This document shows positions 27,888-35,599 of a stretch of DNA of 64,000 nucleotides, piece after piece. Source of the DNA: Paenibacillus sp. FSL H7-0357 (GTDB taxonomy: Bacteria; Bacillota; Bacilli; Paenibacillales; Paenibacillaceae); the NCBI RefSeq assembly GCF_000758525.1, contig NZ_CP009241.1, positions 3,038,001 to 3,102,000 on the forward strand, written 5' to 3'. The notes below the pieces were generated by a model. The model searched no databases and was not told the origin of the DNA. It saw nothing but the letters and a program-made list of their open reading frames with translations. Made by a program: the position numbers and the translations under genes. How positions within the stretch are numbered: the stretch's first letter is position 1; the number at the start of each line of letters is the position of its first letter.

Positions 27888-28364
27888 ATGACTTTGCAAA
27901 TACTGTTCAACCTGATGATTGCTTTCATGTGGATGCTGCTGAATAACAACAGTTCGGGCTCAAGCTTTATCGTGGGGTATGTGCTTGGAGTGTTCATTCT
28001 GCTGATCCTGCGGAAATCCTGGACACAGCCCTTCTATCTCAAACGAGTATGGGCAATGCTGAAGCTGCTGCTGATATTTATCCGCGAGCTGCTGGTATCG
28101 AGCTTTGTGGTGATCGGTCATATCGTTCGTCCAAAGCTGGCTATACGTCCCGGTATTTTTGCTTATGAGACTGCCTTAACATCCGCGTGGGAAGTCACTT
28201 TATTATCTTGTTTGATTTGCCTGACACCGGGAACACTGACACTTGATGTTTCGGGAGATGGAAAGATCCTGTACATCCATGCCATTGATATTGAAGATGC
28301 ACAGCTGCTTACCGAGCAGATCAGAGGTACTTTTGAGCAAGCCATTATGGAGGTGACCCGCTGA
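27888..28364 (+). CDS. mrpE: Na+/H+ antiporter subunit E
   Basis: A 158-aa subunit with two to three N-terminal membrane helices (residues ~5-25, 60-85) and a soluble C-terminal domain. Characteristic segments are SSFVVIGHIVRPKLAIRPGI, TLLSCLICLTPGTLTLDVS and LYIHAIDIEDAQ. GAGGAG precedes the ATG 5 bp after the mrpD stop. Its stop overlaps the mrpF start by one base. Confidence 0.93.
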   Translation: MTLQILFNLMIAFMWMLLNNNSSGSSFIVGYVLGVFILLILRKSWTQPFYLKRVWAMLKLLLIFIRELLVSSFVVIGHIVRPKLAIRPGIFAYETALTSAWEVTLLSCLICLTPGTLTLDVSGDGKILYIHAIDIEDAQLLTEQIRGTFEQAIMEVTR

Positions 28365-28657
28365 TGAGTCTGACTTTGTTAACCGCAGCGCTGATTATAT
28401 TATCGGTGGCTATGCTGGCCTGTCTGTACCGTCTGCTTAAAGGACCGACCCGTTCTGACCGGGTTGCTGCACTGGATACGATAGGCATCCATGTGCTGGC
28501 CATGATTGCGGTAGTCTCTATGCTGCTGAATACACAGGATTTTCTTGAGATTATTCTGGTGATAGGCATTCTTACTTTTATAGGAACGACGGCGCTGGCC
28601 AGATATATTGAACGGGGCATTGTATTTGAAGAGGGAGGTGATAGGCATGACCGGTGA
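28364..28657 (+). CDS. mrpF: Na+/H+ antiporter subunit F
   Basis: A 97-aa three-helix subunit. GPTRSDRVAALDTIGIHVLA near residue 30-50 is the MrpF signature. It starts in a TGATG overlap with mrpE and overlaps mrpG by 11 bp. Co-translation is likely throughout the operon. Confidence 0.93.
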   Translation: MSLTLLTAALIILSVAMLACLYRLLKGPTRSDRVAALDTIGIHVLAMIAVVSMLLNTQDFLEIILVIGILTFIGTTALARYIERGIVFEEGGDRHDR

Positions 28658-29015
28658 GTTGTTCAGTTCGATTCTGGTGCTGCTTGGCGCTGTATTCTGC
28701 GGTCTGAGCGCATTCGGTTTGGTCCGGCTGCCCGATGTGTACCTGCGTTCACACGCCGCTACCAAAAGCGCAACACTTGGGGTGCTCTGTGTGCTGAACG
28801 GAGCGTTTGTCTACTTCCTGTTTCACGATGGAACGGTTAGCTATAAGCTGCTGCTTGCTATCGTCTTTGTATTCATTACCTCTCCGGTAGCAGGCCATTT
28901 AAACGGCAGATCAGCCTACCGGTCGGGAGTCCCGTTATGGGAAGGCAGCATTCAGGATGACCTGAAGCCCTCCATGGAAGAGGATCAGGCGCTGTCTGTA
29001 GAACAAGATCGCTGA
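28647..29015 (+). CDS. mrpG: Na+/H+ antiporter subunit G
   Basis: A 122-aa three-helix subunit with the signature GLVRLPDVYLRSHAATKSAT. Start chosen at ATG 28647 because GGGAGGTGA lies 7 bp upstream; an ATG 39 bp further upstream lacks an RBS. The C-terminus is a hydrophilic acidic tail (residues ~100-122). It is the last subunit of the operon; the next gene is convergent. Confidence 0.92.
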   Translation: MTGELFSSILVLLGAVFCGLSAFGLVRLPDVYLRSHAATKSATLGVLCVLNGAFVYFLFHDGTVSYKLLLAIVFVFITSPVAGHLNGRSAYRSGVPLWEGSIQDDLKPSMEEDQALSVEQDR

Positions 29016-29094
29016 CAGGAGCAGGCGAGCTGTGGAAGAGCAGCTCCACAATTCGCCGCTTCCGGCTGCGTTGTTCCGCAGACAACCCCGCAGA

Positions 29095-29895
29095 TTACAC
29101 CACACCCTGTTTAGATTTCATACATTTCAGATTATATGTGCGGCCATAGGCGTTAGCGTATTTGACGATCCGTTTAATCATGCTTTTGTCCTTCAGCTTG
29201 GTAAACGGACAAGGATCGGGGGAAGTATTCACTTCCAGAATCCAGGGCTTGAGGCGCTGGTCCAAGGCAATGTCCACGCCAATTTCCTGGAGGGCGGGAA
29301 AGGTTGTGCTTAGCTGCTTGGCGGACTTCACACCCATTTCCTTCAGGGCCGAGATCAATGCTTTACGCTTCTCCAGGCTGGTGTAGGCGTTCAACAATAC
29401 TTCAACCGGATAAATCGTCCCCCCCTGGCTCCCGTTTGTAACAACCTTGCGGGGATGCGCCACGCGTCCTGCAACCCCCGTAGCTTCCCATCCACCCTTA
29501 AGATTTCGCTGCACCATCACCCGGATATCGAAGGGGCGGCCTTCATAAACCAAAAGCCGGATCCCTTTCTGCACTAAATAGGACTTCCCCTGGGTCTCCT
29601 TTAAGATTGCGCGATAAGCTGTTTCGTAATCCGGGAAGCTGCGTACACGTATACCCGCCTGATAGCTGTATTGAATCCGTTCCTTCCGGGCGGTCTTTTC
29701 CATCCGCATCACACCTTTCCCAAAGGATCCACAGCATGGCTTAATGTAGACCATATTATATTTTTGCAGCATCTCATGCAGTGTGCTTTGATCCATTTTT
29801 CTCGTTACCGGGATGTATGTCCTTAATTCTTGGCTTCGAGCCATCACCTTTGTCTTCGTCAGCTTATTGGATATATGCCTTATTTGCTTCTTCAT
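29095..29895 (-). CDS. YheC/YheD family ATP-grasp protein
   Basis: A 266-aa protein, shorter than B. subtilis YheC/YheD (363-453 aa) because it lacks their N-terminal domain. The ATP-grasp fold is shown by VYIKPCCGSFGKGVMRM (ATP-binding Lys and Gly-rich loop), PFDIRVMVQRN, and metal-binding EVNTSPDPCPFT at the C-terminus. YheC/YheD are spore-coat-associated in B. subtilis and supported the view that this is a spore former. The reaction is unknown; ATP-grasp enzymes ligate carboxylates to amines or thiols. It is convergent with mrpG and divergent from the 2,3-diaminopropionate genes. Confidence 0.85.
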   Translation of the reverse strand: MKKQIRHISNKLTKTKVMARSQELRTYIPVTRKMDQSTLHEMLQKYNMVYIKPCCGSFGKGVMRMEKTARKERIQYSYQAGIRVRSFPDYETAYRAILKETQGKSYLVQKGIRLLVYEGRPFDIRVMVQRNLKGGWEATGVAGRVAHPRKVVTNGSQGGTIYPVEVLLNAYTSLEKRKALISALKEMGVKSAKQLSTTFPALQEIGVDIALDQRLKPWILEVNTSPDPCPFTKLKDKSMIKRIVKYANAYGRTYNLKCMKSKQGVV

Positions 29896-30060
29896 CTTGT
29901 CCCTCCGTCTCTATAGTTCCATAGGCTATATTACGGAAATGTTCAGTTTTTGATTGGGCATCTACACAGCAATAGAACACACCCGGAGAATTCTACATAA
30001 GATTATTGCAGGTGTTTATCTAATGAGGCTGCAGCATGCGGCCAATAGGAGGCGGCGAAG

Positions 30061-32265
30061 ATGCTGCTCGGCAATTTGCAGGATAAGGTGCTAGAAGTCA
30101 CTGGGGTTTTTCCTTGGTACAAGAGTCTGCTCGGTGGGGAGAAGACGAGTTATAGCCTACAGAACCTTCCGCTTATGACGTCGGAGATTCTGGATACCCA
30201 TTATTATACCCAAGATAGTGACCCTACTCTGGCCGTATACCGGACCTCGGGCACAAGCACGGGCCGCCGAAAAGCGATATTCTACTCAGAGGAAGACGAT
30301 AAAAACTACATTGATATCAAAACAAAGCTGTTCGGTGAGCTGCTTGCGGGAAGCGGCTGTACAAGAGCTTTGGCGGACATGGGTACGGGACATGCAGCGA
30401 ACACGGCCCTGTCCATATTTGAGCGGCTTGGACTCGAAAAGAGTTCAATACCCTTTGAGCTTCCCATCGAACAGCACATTGAACGGCTGCAAGCCTTTAA
30501 GCCTGAGCTGCTGTATACGATGCCTTCCATCCTTGACCATATCGTATATGCCGCCGGAAATCCGCGTGACTTCGGCATCCGCAAGATTATTCTGGTCGGG
30601 GAAATCGCCACACTGGGATGGCAGCGGAATATGGCGCGCCTGTTCGGTCTTGATCCAAGGGACATCGTCGATACTTATGGCTCCATTGAAATGGGCACGA
30701 TTGCTTATTACTCTCATGAGCTAGGCAGGTACATCCTTGCCGACGGGATTTTTGCGGAAGGGCTCGGGACGGAGGCGTTAGGCGGGGGGTTAAGGCCGCT
30801 GGGTAAAAATGAAAGTATTCTGGTTCTTACTTCAACCGTCCGCAAGATGATGCCAGCCATTCGTTTTGTTACCTATGATGTGGTACGGGATTTCAGACCT
30901 GTGATGATAGGCGGTGTGGAAAAGCAGAGCTTTGCCTCAATCGTCAAACGGGTGGGCCGGGAACTGAAGCATGGAGAAAAAATTAGCCTGTACGATATCG
31001 AACAAGTTGTATACCGTCATATAGAAGATGCGATCATCCGGGTGAAGGTAAGGAACAATGCCCTGACCATTTATATCAAAAGTAAATCTGCACTTAACTC
31101 CACGGCTCCGGCAATCAGGGAGGAAATCAGGGAGTGCATTCCGGAAATCGGCATGATGATTCGAAATCATCTGCTTGACGATATTGAAGTCTTTATAGTG
31201 GCCAATGGCGAGACGCTGGAGAGCGGGCAGGTAAAGAACAAAAAGCTATATTACCAGAAAGATAAAGACAGGGCAGAGATGAACTTGAGTGGCGGCATAC
31301 TGTCGACCATCGGAAATACGCCCTTAATCAAGCTGAGCAACCTGTTCCAGAACAGCGGGTTTGAGGTCTACGCCAAAATGGAGCTGCTGAATCCGGGCGG
31401 AAGTGCGAAAGACCGTCCTGCCCTGCGGATGATCCAGGAAGCTTGGAAGGAAGGTAGAATCAGGCCTGGAACTGTCATTATTGAATCGAGTTCGGGGAAT
31501 ATGGCGATTAGCCTGGCGATGATTTGCAAATATTTGGGGCTGCGGTTTATCAGCGTTATCGACCCCCGAACAACCGAAACTAATATTCAGATCCTGAAGG
31601 CTTTGGATGCAAAAATCGACTATGTCGCGGAGCCAGACCCGGAAACAGGCGAGTTTCTGCCTGCGAGGCTCACACGCGTACAGCAGTTATTGGCGGAGAT
31701 ACCCGGCAGCTTTTGGCCGAATCAGTATGGAAACGCAAATAATTATCTGGCCCACTACCATACGACCATGAAAGAGATCGTGACCGAACTTGGCCGGGTG
31801 GATTATTTGTTTTGCAGTGTCAGTACATGCGGCACGATCAGGGGGCTGGCGGAATACGCAAGGGATCATGGGCTAAAGACCAAGATCGTGGCTGTCGACG
31901 CGCAGGGCAGCGTTATTTTTGGCGGAAATAAGGGCAGCCGGCGTTTCCCCGGACTGGGTGCCGGCATTGTGCCGCCTTTCTGCAGAAAAGACCTAATCGA
32001 CCATATCGTGTATGTTTCGGACTGGGAGATCGTAAAAGGCTGCCGGGCGCTCTCGCAGAATGAATCGATCCTGGCCGGTGCATCCTCCGGAGGGATTATT
32101 GCCGCCGTCAAGCGTATGGAGCAAGAAATAACTCCGGGATCTCACTGCGCGGTCATTCTGCATGACAAGGGAGAACGTTACCTCGATACCGTATATTCGG
32201 ACTCATGGATTCAGAACCAGTTCGGCCGGGATCTCTCGTCTGAAGACGGAGATGTCCCTACCTAA
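30061..32265 (+). CDS. Fusion of an adenylate-forming (PaaK-like) domain and an SbnA-like 2,3-diaminopropionate synthase
   Basis: A 734-aa two-domain protein. Residues ~1-400 look like a phenylacetate-CoA-ligase/acyl-adenylate enzyme: phosphate loop TSGTSTGRRKAIFYS at 62-76, DTYGSIEMG near 205, and a degenerate C-terminal ESGQVKNKKLYYQKD near 390-400. Residues ~408-720 form a PLP cysteine-synthase-like domain close to SbnA: K450 in NPGGSAKDR, SSSGNMAIS, and GASSGGIIAA for PLP phosphate. SbnA condenses O-phosphoserine and glutamate; SbnB then gives L-2,3-diaminopropionate. SbnB is encoded 20 bp downstream. The N-terminal domain may activate diaminopropionate or an acid to be joined to it (inference). 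GGAGGC precedes the start. Confidence 0.85.
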   Translation: MLLGNLQDKVLEVTGVFPWYKSLLGGEKTSYSLQNLPLMTSEILDTHYYTQDSDPTLAVYRTSGTSTGRRKAIFYSEEDDKNYIDIKTKLFGELLAGSGCTRALADMGTGHAANTALSIFERLGLEKSSIPFELPIEQHIERLQAFKPELLYTMPSILDHIVYAAGNPRDFGIRKIILVGEIATLGWQRNMARLFGLDPRDIVDTYGSIEMGTIAYYSHELGRYILADGIFAEGLGTEALGGGLRPLGKNESILVLTSTVRKMMPAIRFVTYDVVRDFRPVMIGGVEKQSFASIVKRVGRELKHGEKISLYDIEQVVYRHIEDAIIRVKVRNNALTIYIKSKSALNSTAPAIREEIRECIPEIGMMIRNHLLDDIEVFIVANGETLESGQVKNKKLYYQKDKDRAEMNLSGGILSTIGNTPLIKLSNLFQNSGFEVYAKMELLNPGGSAKDRPALRMIQEAWKEGRIRPGTVIIESSSGNMAISLAMICKYLGLRFISVIDPRTTETNIQILKALDAKIDYVAEPDPETGEFLPARLTRVQQLLAEIPGSFWPNQYGNANNYLAHYHTTMKEIVTELGRVDYLFCSVSTCGTIRGLAEYARDHGLKTKIVAVDAQGSVIFGGNKGSRRFPGLGAGIVPPFCRKDLIDHIVYVSDWEIVKGCRALSQNESILAGASSGGIIAAVKRMEQEITPGSHCAVILHDKGERYLDTVYSDSWIQNQFGRDLSSEDGDVPT

Positions 32266-32285
32266 TAGCCAAAGGAGGGAGTGGC

Positions 32286-33251
32286 ATGCTGTACTTAAAT
32301 GACCAGGATATCCAGGCGATAGGCCTTGAGTGGCCTGACCTTGTGGAGTCTGCAGAATCTGCGGTGCGCATTCTTGATTCCGGTGATTACGCACAGCCAG
32401 TTAAGCCTTATCTAAGGTATAACCATCCTCAAAACCGGATTATTGCAATGCCCGCGTATGTAGGGGGAGACGTGAATGCAGCAGGGATCAAGTGGATTTC
32501 CAGCTTCCCGGATAATATCGGGGCCGGTCTTCCCCGCGCACATAGCGTTATCATATTGAATGATCCCCATACGGGCCAGCCTTCAGCCGTTCTGAACTCG
32601 CCGCTGCCCAGCATCGTCAGGACAGCTTCGATCAGCGGGCTGATGATCCGTCACTTTATGCAGGCGCGGCCGCTGGAAAAGATTCAGCTCGGCATTATCG
32701 GCTGGGGGCCGATTGGGCAGCATCATTTTCAAATGGCAATGGCTCTGTACGGTGATCGAATTGAACGTATCCGCATCTTCGATCTAAGGGGAGCCGATCT
32801 GTCAGGAATTCAGTCCTGTTACAGGGACAGGATTGAAGTGGCAGAGACCTGGGCGGACGTCTATCTGAAGTCTAATATCTTCATCACATGTACCGTATCC
32901 GATCACCGGTATATCGATCTTCCCCCTGCAAAAGGTTGTCTTCTGCTGAATGTTTCTCTGCGTGATTATAAGCCGGAGGCGTTAGCTTCGGTGAAAGCTG
33001 TCATTGTCGACGATTGGGATGAAGTGTGCCGCGAGAATACAGACATCGAGCGGCTCCATCTGGAACAGGGGCTGACCCGTACCGGCACCCGTAAGATTAG
33101 CGACGTCGTCTGCCGAAGCGGCCTGACTGAATTCGCCGAAGATGAGCCGGTCTTTTTCTGCCCGATGGGGATGGCTGTCTTCGATATTGCAACAGCGGTA
33201 TATTATGTAAAGAAGGCCAGGAAAAAAGGGATTGGGAGCGAGCTTGAGTAA
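32286..33251 (+). CDS. sbnB: SbnB-like 2,3-diaminopropionate biosynthesis enzyme (ornithine cyclodeaminase family)
   Basis: A 321-aa NAD-dependent oxidoreductase of the ornithine cyclodeaminase/mu-crystallin family. The Rossmann motif GIIGWGPIGQHHFQ lies at residues ~137-150, and NAAGIKWISSFPDNI near 60-75 fits the substrate-binding part. SbnB oxidises the SbnA product N-(1-amino-1-carboxyethyl)glutamate to diaminopropionate and 2-oxoglutarate. Length agrees with SbnB (336 aa). The gene has an AGGAGG RBS and directly follows the SbnA fusion. No NRPS or siderophore synthetase is within the window, so the final product is unknown. Confidence 0.85.
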   Translation: MLYLNDQDIQAIGLEWPDLVESAESAVRILDSGDYAQPVKPYLRYNHPQNRIIAMPAYVGGDVNAAGIKWISSFPDNIGAGLPRAHSVIILNDPHTGQPSAVLNSPLPSIVRTASISGLMIRHFMQARPLEKIQLGIIGWGPIGQHHFQMAMALYGDRIERIRIFDLRGADLSGIQSCYRDRIEVAETWADVYLKSNIFITCTVSDHRYIDLPPAKGCLLLNVSLRDYKPEALASVKAVIVDDWDEVCRENTDIERLHLEQGLTRTGTRKISDVVCRSGLTEFAEDEPVFFCPMGMAVFDIATAVYYVKKARKKGIGSELE

Positions 33252-33326
33252 GATGGGAGCAATTTGCTCTGCGCAAGGATCGTGTAATACAGCTTTTCAC
33301 CGCTCGATATATGATGAGGTAGATCT

Positions 33327-33374
33327 AACACAAACAGCGCGAGCCAATGGATACTGGCACGCGCTGTTTGTGTT
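33327..33374. terminator. Long perfect hairpin after sbnB
   Basis: AACACAAACAGCGCG and CGCGCTGTTTGTGTT are perfect 15-bp arms around an 18-base loop that itself holds GCCA/TGGC. The T run after it is weak. It probably ends the sbnA-sbnB transcript, and may also serve the broken minus-strand gene that ends at 33392. Confidence 0.7.
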
Positions 33375-33391
33375 CTATTCCATTCTGTAAA

Positions 33392-33738
33392 TTATCTTGC
33401 CACCGTAATAATATAGTTAACTTCTTTTTGAGGAAAGTTTTGTGAAATAGATATATTACCATTTACATTAATTTCTCGAATTGCTGGATAAACTGGACGA
33501 CTATAAGAGTCGCTAGCAAAGCCTCCATAACTAGCCCCAAAAGAAACAAGTGGATGAATGTCAGCCTTACCCTTAGGAATACTTTCACCGGTTATGTTTG
33601 TTGCATTTATGGTGAGCTGAAATGTGTTATTGCTTTTATAAGTTATTGCATAGTCATTGATTCTCAGGTTTTTTATCCATCACAACAGTTTGTCCATCCA
33701 TTTGAGTATTCTTTGAATTTCGGAAAATACAAACAATA
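33392..33738 (-). pseudogene. Frameshifted 3' fragment of an unknown secreted-type protein gene
   Basis: The minus strand codes convincingly up to a stop at 33392-33394, ending ...QKEVNYIITVAR after NGNISISQNFPQ and FGASYGGFASDSYSRPVYP. Upstream, the frame meets TGA, but the neighbouring frame continues the protein sense (NTQMDGQTVVMDK). The switch happens in an A6 run; five As would join VVMDK to NLRINDYAITYKSN. Further upstream the gene is cut by the left end of a MITE-like repeat at 33741. I do not recognise the family; the Asn/Ser/Gly-rich beta-strand pattern suggests a surface or secreted protein. Confidence 0.55.
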
Positions 33739-33740
33739 TA

Positions 33741-33950
33741 AGTTGAACTAAAGAACACCTAGAGGCAAAAGCAGCGGAGGGGAAGTTTGGAACTGTAGGA
33801 GCGCTAGCGACCGCCTTTGTCTACGGATTTCTACCGCTAAGAGCGGTATTGATCAAGAAATCTGTAGACAACAGCGGCCGGAAGTCCAAACATTCACCGC
33901 AGTTGCGTTCTATGCCGGCTCGGTAATTCTACCCCATGAAAGCAGAACTA
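33741..33950 (+). mobile_element. MITE-like structured repeat, copy 1
   Basis: About 200 bp that recurs at 51835-52035 and 61778-62006. It opens with AGTTGAAC; the right end is degraded here. The core 33785-33891 folds into a closed structure: GTTTGGaACT with AGTCCAAAC outside, TTGTCTACGGATTTC with GAAATCTGTAGACAA inside (15 bp, one G-T pair), and an apical ACCGC/GCGGT hairpin. It lies 71 bp upstream of the channel gene and cuts the pseudogene at 33392-33738. Confidence 0.7.
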
Positions 33951-34021
33951 TACTTTCTTCAGCTAGCCGATTATACTGAATTATAAAATTCACAATCTGA
34001 AATAGTTGAAAGGTGCTGCCC

Positions 34022-34357
34022 ATGTTATCGTTTTTGCTTACGCTTAAGCGTCTGGTGACCGGCTTATGGCGGGCGCTCAAACTTAAGAATTTTCAGGCAT
34101 TGCTCGTATTGGTGGTCATCACGCTGACGTCCGGAACTATTTTTTATGTCAAAGAGGAAGGACTTTCTGTAATTGACGCGATCTATTTTTGCGTAGCCAC
34201 GCTTAGTACAATCGGACATCCTACCTTTGTTCCGCAAACCACTTTAGGGAAAACTTTTACTATTGTCTACATCATCGTTGGCACCGGGTTATTCCTGGGG
34301 ATGATCGGCTATATCGCTTACTTCTTGATCAAACAAACAGACAAGGAAAGTGATTGA
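34022..34357 (+). CDS. Two-TM potassium-channel-like protein with non-canonical filter
   Basis: A 111-aa protein with two membrane helices (residues ~20-40 and ~80-103) and a pore loop between them (DAIYFCVATLSTIGHPTFVP), followed by GKTFTIVYIIVGTGLFLGM. This matches bacterial two-TM K+ channel subunits (Ion_trans_2), except that the usual TVGYG or TIGFG filter is TIGHP at residues 63-67. Start chosen at ATG 34022 with GAAAGGTG at good spacing; a GTG 9 bp upstream overlaps that RBS. It has no cytoplasmic RCK domain. It may form a channel with altered selectivity or a non-conducting subunit (inference). A MITE-like repeat sits just upstream. Confidence 0.75.
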   Translation: MLSFLLTLKRLVTGLWRALKLKNFQALLVLVVITLTSGTIFYVKEEGLSVIDAIYFCVATLSTIGHPTFVPQTTLGKTFTIVYIIVGTGLFLGMIGYIAYFLIKQTDKESD

Positions 34358-34449
34358 TCCGCAGCAAATAGAACAGAATAATTTCTTCTTAATTTATGAA
34401 CTGTATGTGACGATAATAATTAAAAACATTCACATTTAGGAGATGCATC

Positions 34450-35271
34450 ATGGATAATTTGACCGCACTTGTATTGGCTGCACCAATGATTAAGCAAATT
34501 CACGCACAGGATATTATGATTGGGATTACGGATAAGGAGATCTTTCATTACTACGCACCCAGCAAGGTACTTGATTTTGGCCTGACCAAGGGAAGTCCTG
34601 TTCCAGAGGATGACCCGTCGCTTGGAAACGCACTTGCAGGACGTGCTACGACGAATCGTCTGTCTGCCGAGCTGTACGGTGCGACTGTAATCTCCTCGGC
34701 AGTGCCGATTTACGGAGATGAAGGGGAGATTATCGGGGCATTTGCGATTGCTTATACGCTTGAGAACGAAGACAAAATGGAACAGCTGACTGATAGTATC
34801 AACCAGATCAGTGGCCAATTGATGGATATGGTCCAGAACGTTGCCGCACAGTCCGAGGAGCTGTCAGCTACGACGGCCCAAATTCTGGAGAATTCGCGCA
34901 AGACGGTTGAGGAGTCAAAGCAGGTGAACAAGGTGGCCGGCTTTATCCGTGAAATCTCGGAACAGACGAATCTGCTTGGCCTGAACGCAGCGATTGAAGC
35001 GGCCCGCGTGGGGGAGCAGGGTGCAGGTTTCGGTGTAGTAGCTACCGAAGTGCGCAAGCTTTCCGTCAACACAAAGGAAGCGACGAAGACGATCGAAGAT
35101 TCACTCAGCACCGTGCAGCATTCCATTCTGCAGATGGAACAGGAAATTGAAGCCATTGCGGATTCTTCCTCTGCACAGGCCGAATTGGTCACCCAGTTCA
35201 GCGAGCTTATTGAGCGCCTGAATGAGACCAGCAGTGAGATGGAAAAGTTCATTTCATCCATTCTTCAATAA
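34450..35271 (+). CDS. Soluble methyl-accepting chemotaxis-type signalling protein (YfmS-like)
   Basis: A 273-aa cytoplasmic protein with no membrane segment or HAMP domain. Residues ~1-105 form a small sensor region ([20 protein letters not shown], then [20 protein letters not shown]) with a PAS/CHASE-like pattern. Residues ~120-270 form the coiled-coil MCP signalling domain with the hairpin tip [20 protein letters not shown]. This size and layout match soluble receptors such as B. subtilis YfmS. AGGAGATG precedes the ATG closely. It is a single gene with its own terminator. It should join the CheA/CheW array rather than act alone. Confidence 0.88.
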   Translation: MDNLTALVLAAPMIKQIHAQDIMIGITDKEIFHYYAPSKVLDFGLTKGSPVPEDDPSLGNALAGRATTNRLSAELYGATVISSAVPIYGDEGEIIGAFAIAYTLENEDKMEQLTDSINQISGQLMDMVQNVAAQSEELSATTAQILENSRKTVEESKQVNKVAGFIREISEQTNLLGLNAAIEAARVGEQGAGFGVVATEVRKLSVNTKEATKTIEDSLSTVQHSILQMEQEIEAIADSSSAQAELVTQFSELIERLNETSSEMEKFISSILQ

Positions 35272-35283
35272 AATTGGTGATAA

Positions 35284-35322
35284 AACTCCGCAAATGAGGA
35301 CACTTATTTGCGGGGTTTTTTG
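35284..35322 (+). terminator. Rho-independent terminator of the chemotaxis-type gene
   Basis: ACTCCGCAAAT and ATTTGCGGGGT arms around GAGGACACTT, followed by TTTTT. Confidence 0.85.
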
Positions 35323-35485
35323 CTATGAAGAAGCCCAAATGCGGTCTCTCCTGTTCAGGCAGGAGGTATTATTGACAATTACTTGTTAATAAATGGCCTA
35401 TCTAGTTTAAGTAAGTGACATAGCTGTATTTCATGGTGGCATGCACGCTGTGTTGCATCATGATGAAATAGAGGCATTTTCAGGT

Positions 35486-35531
35486 TTGACAACCTGTATA
35501 TACAGGTGTACAATCCATCTTGTATATACAG
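35486..35531 (+). promoter_or_regulatory. Trehalose operon promoter with two TreR-type operators
   Basis: TTGACA (35486-35491), a 17-bp spacer, and TACAAT (35509-35514) form a strong SigA-type promoter. A palindrome CCTGTATATACAGG (35493-35506) fills the spacer, and a second TTGTATATACAG (35520-35531) lies just after the -10. Both contain the TGTATATACA core known for TreR operators in B. subtilis. This arrangement would block polymerase directly until trehalose-6-phosphate releases TreR. Confidence 0.85.
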
Positions 35532-35599
35532 GTTAAAGAGAAGTGAGCTAAACCTATAATGGGTGGAAAATGCTACATACAACTAGGAGGGACAAATAA

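Noticed and set aside
28608..28646. Upstream ATG of the mrpG frame
   Set aside because: It lies within mrpF with no RBS; the ATG at 28647 has GGGAGGTGA and gives the family-typical N-terminus.
29022..29060. TGTGGA/TCCACA hairpin between mrpG and the ATP-grasp gene as a terminator
   Set aside because: The stem is short and imperfect and no T tract follows on either strand; it may be chance.
29095..33251. YheC-like ATP-grasp gene as a proven partner of the diaminopropionate genes
   Set aside because: It is divergent, separated by 165 bp, and its family is spore-coat related; adjacency alone does not support a joint pathway.
33554..33751. 65-codon plus-strand frame
   Set aside because: It is the antisense of a minus-strand pseudogene that has clear coding sense and it has no RBS.
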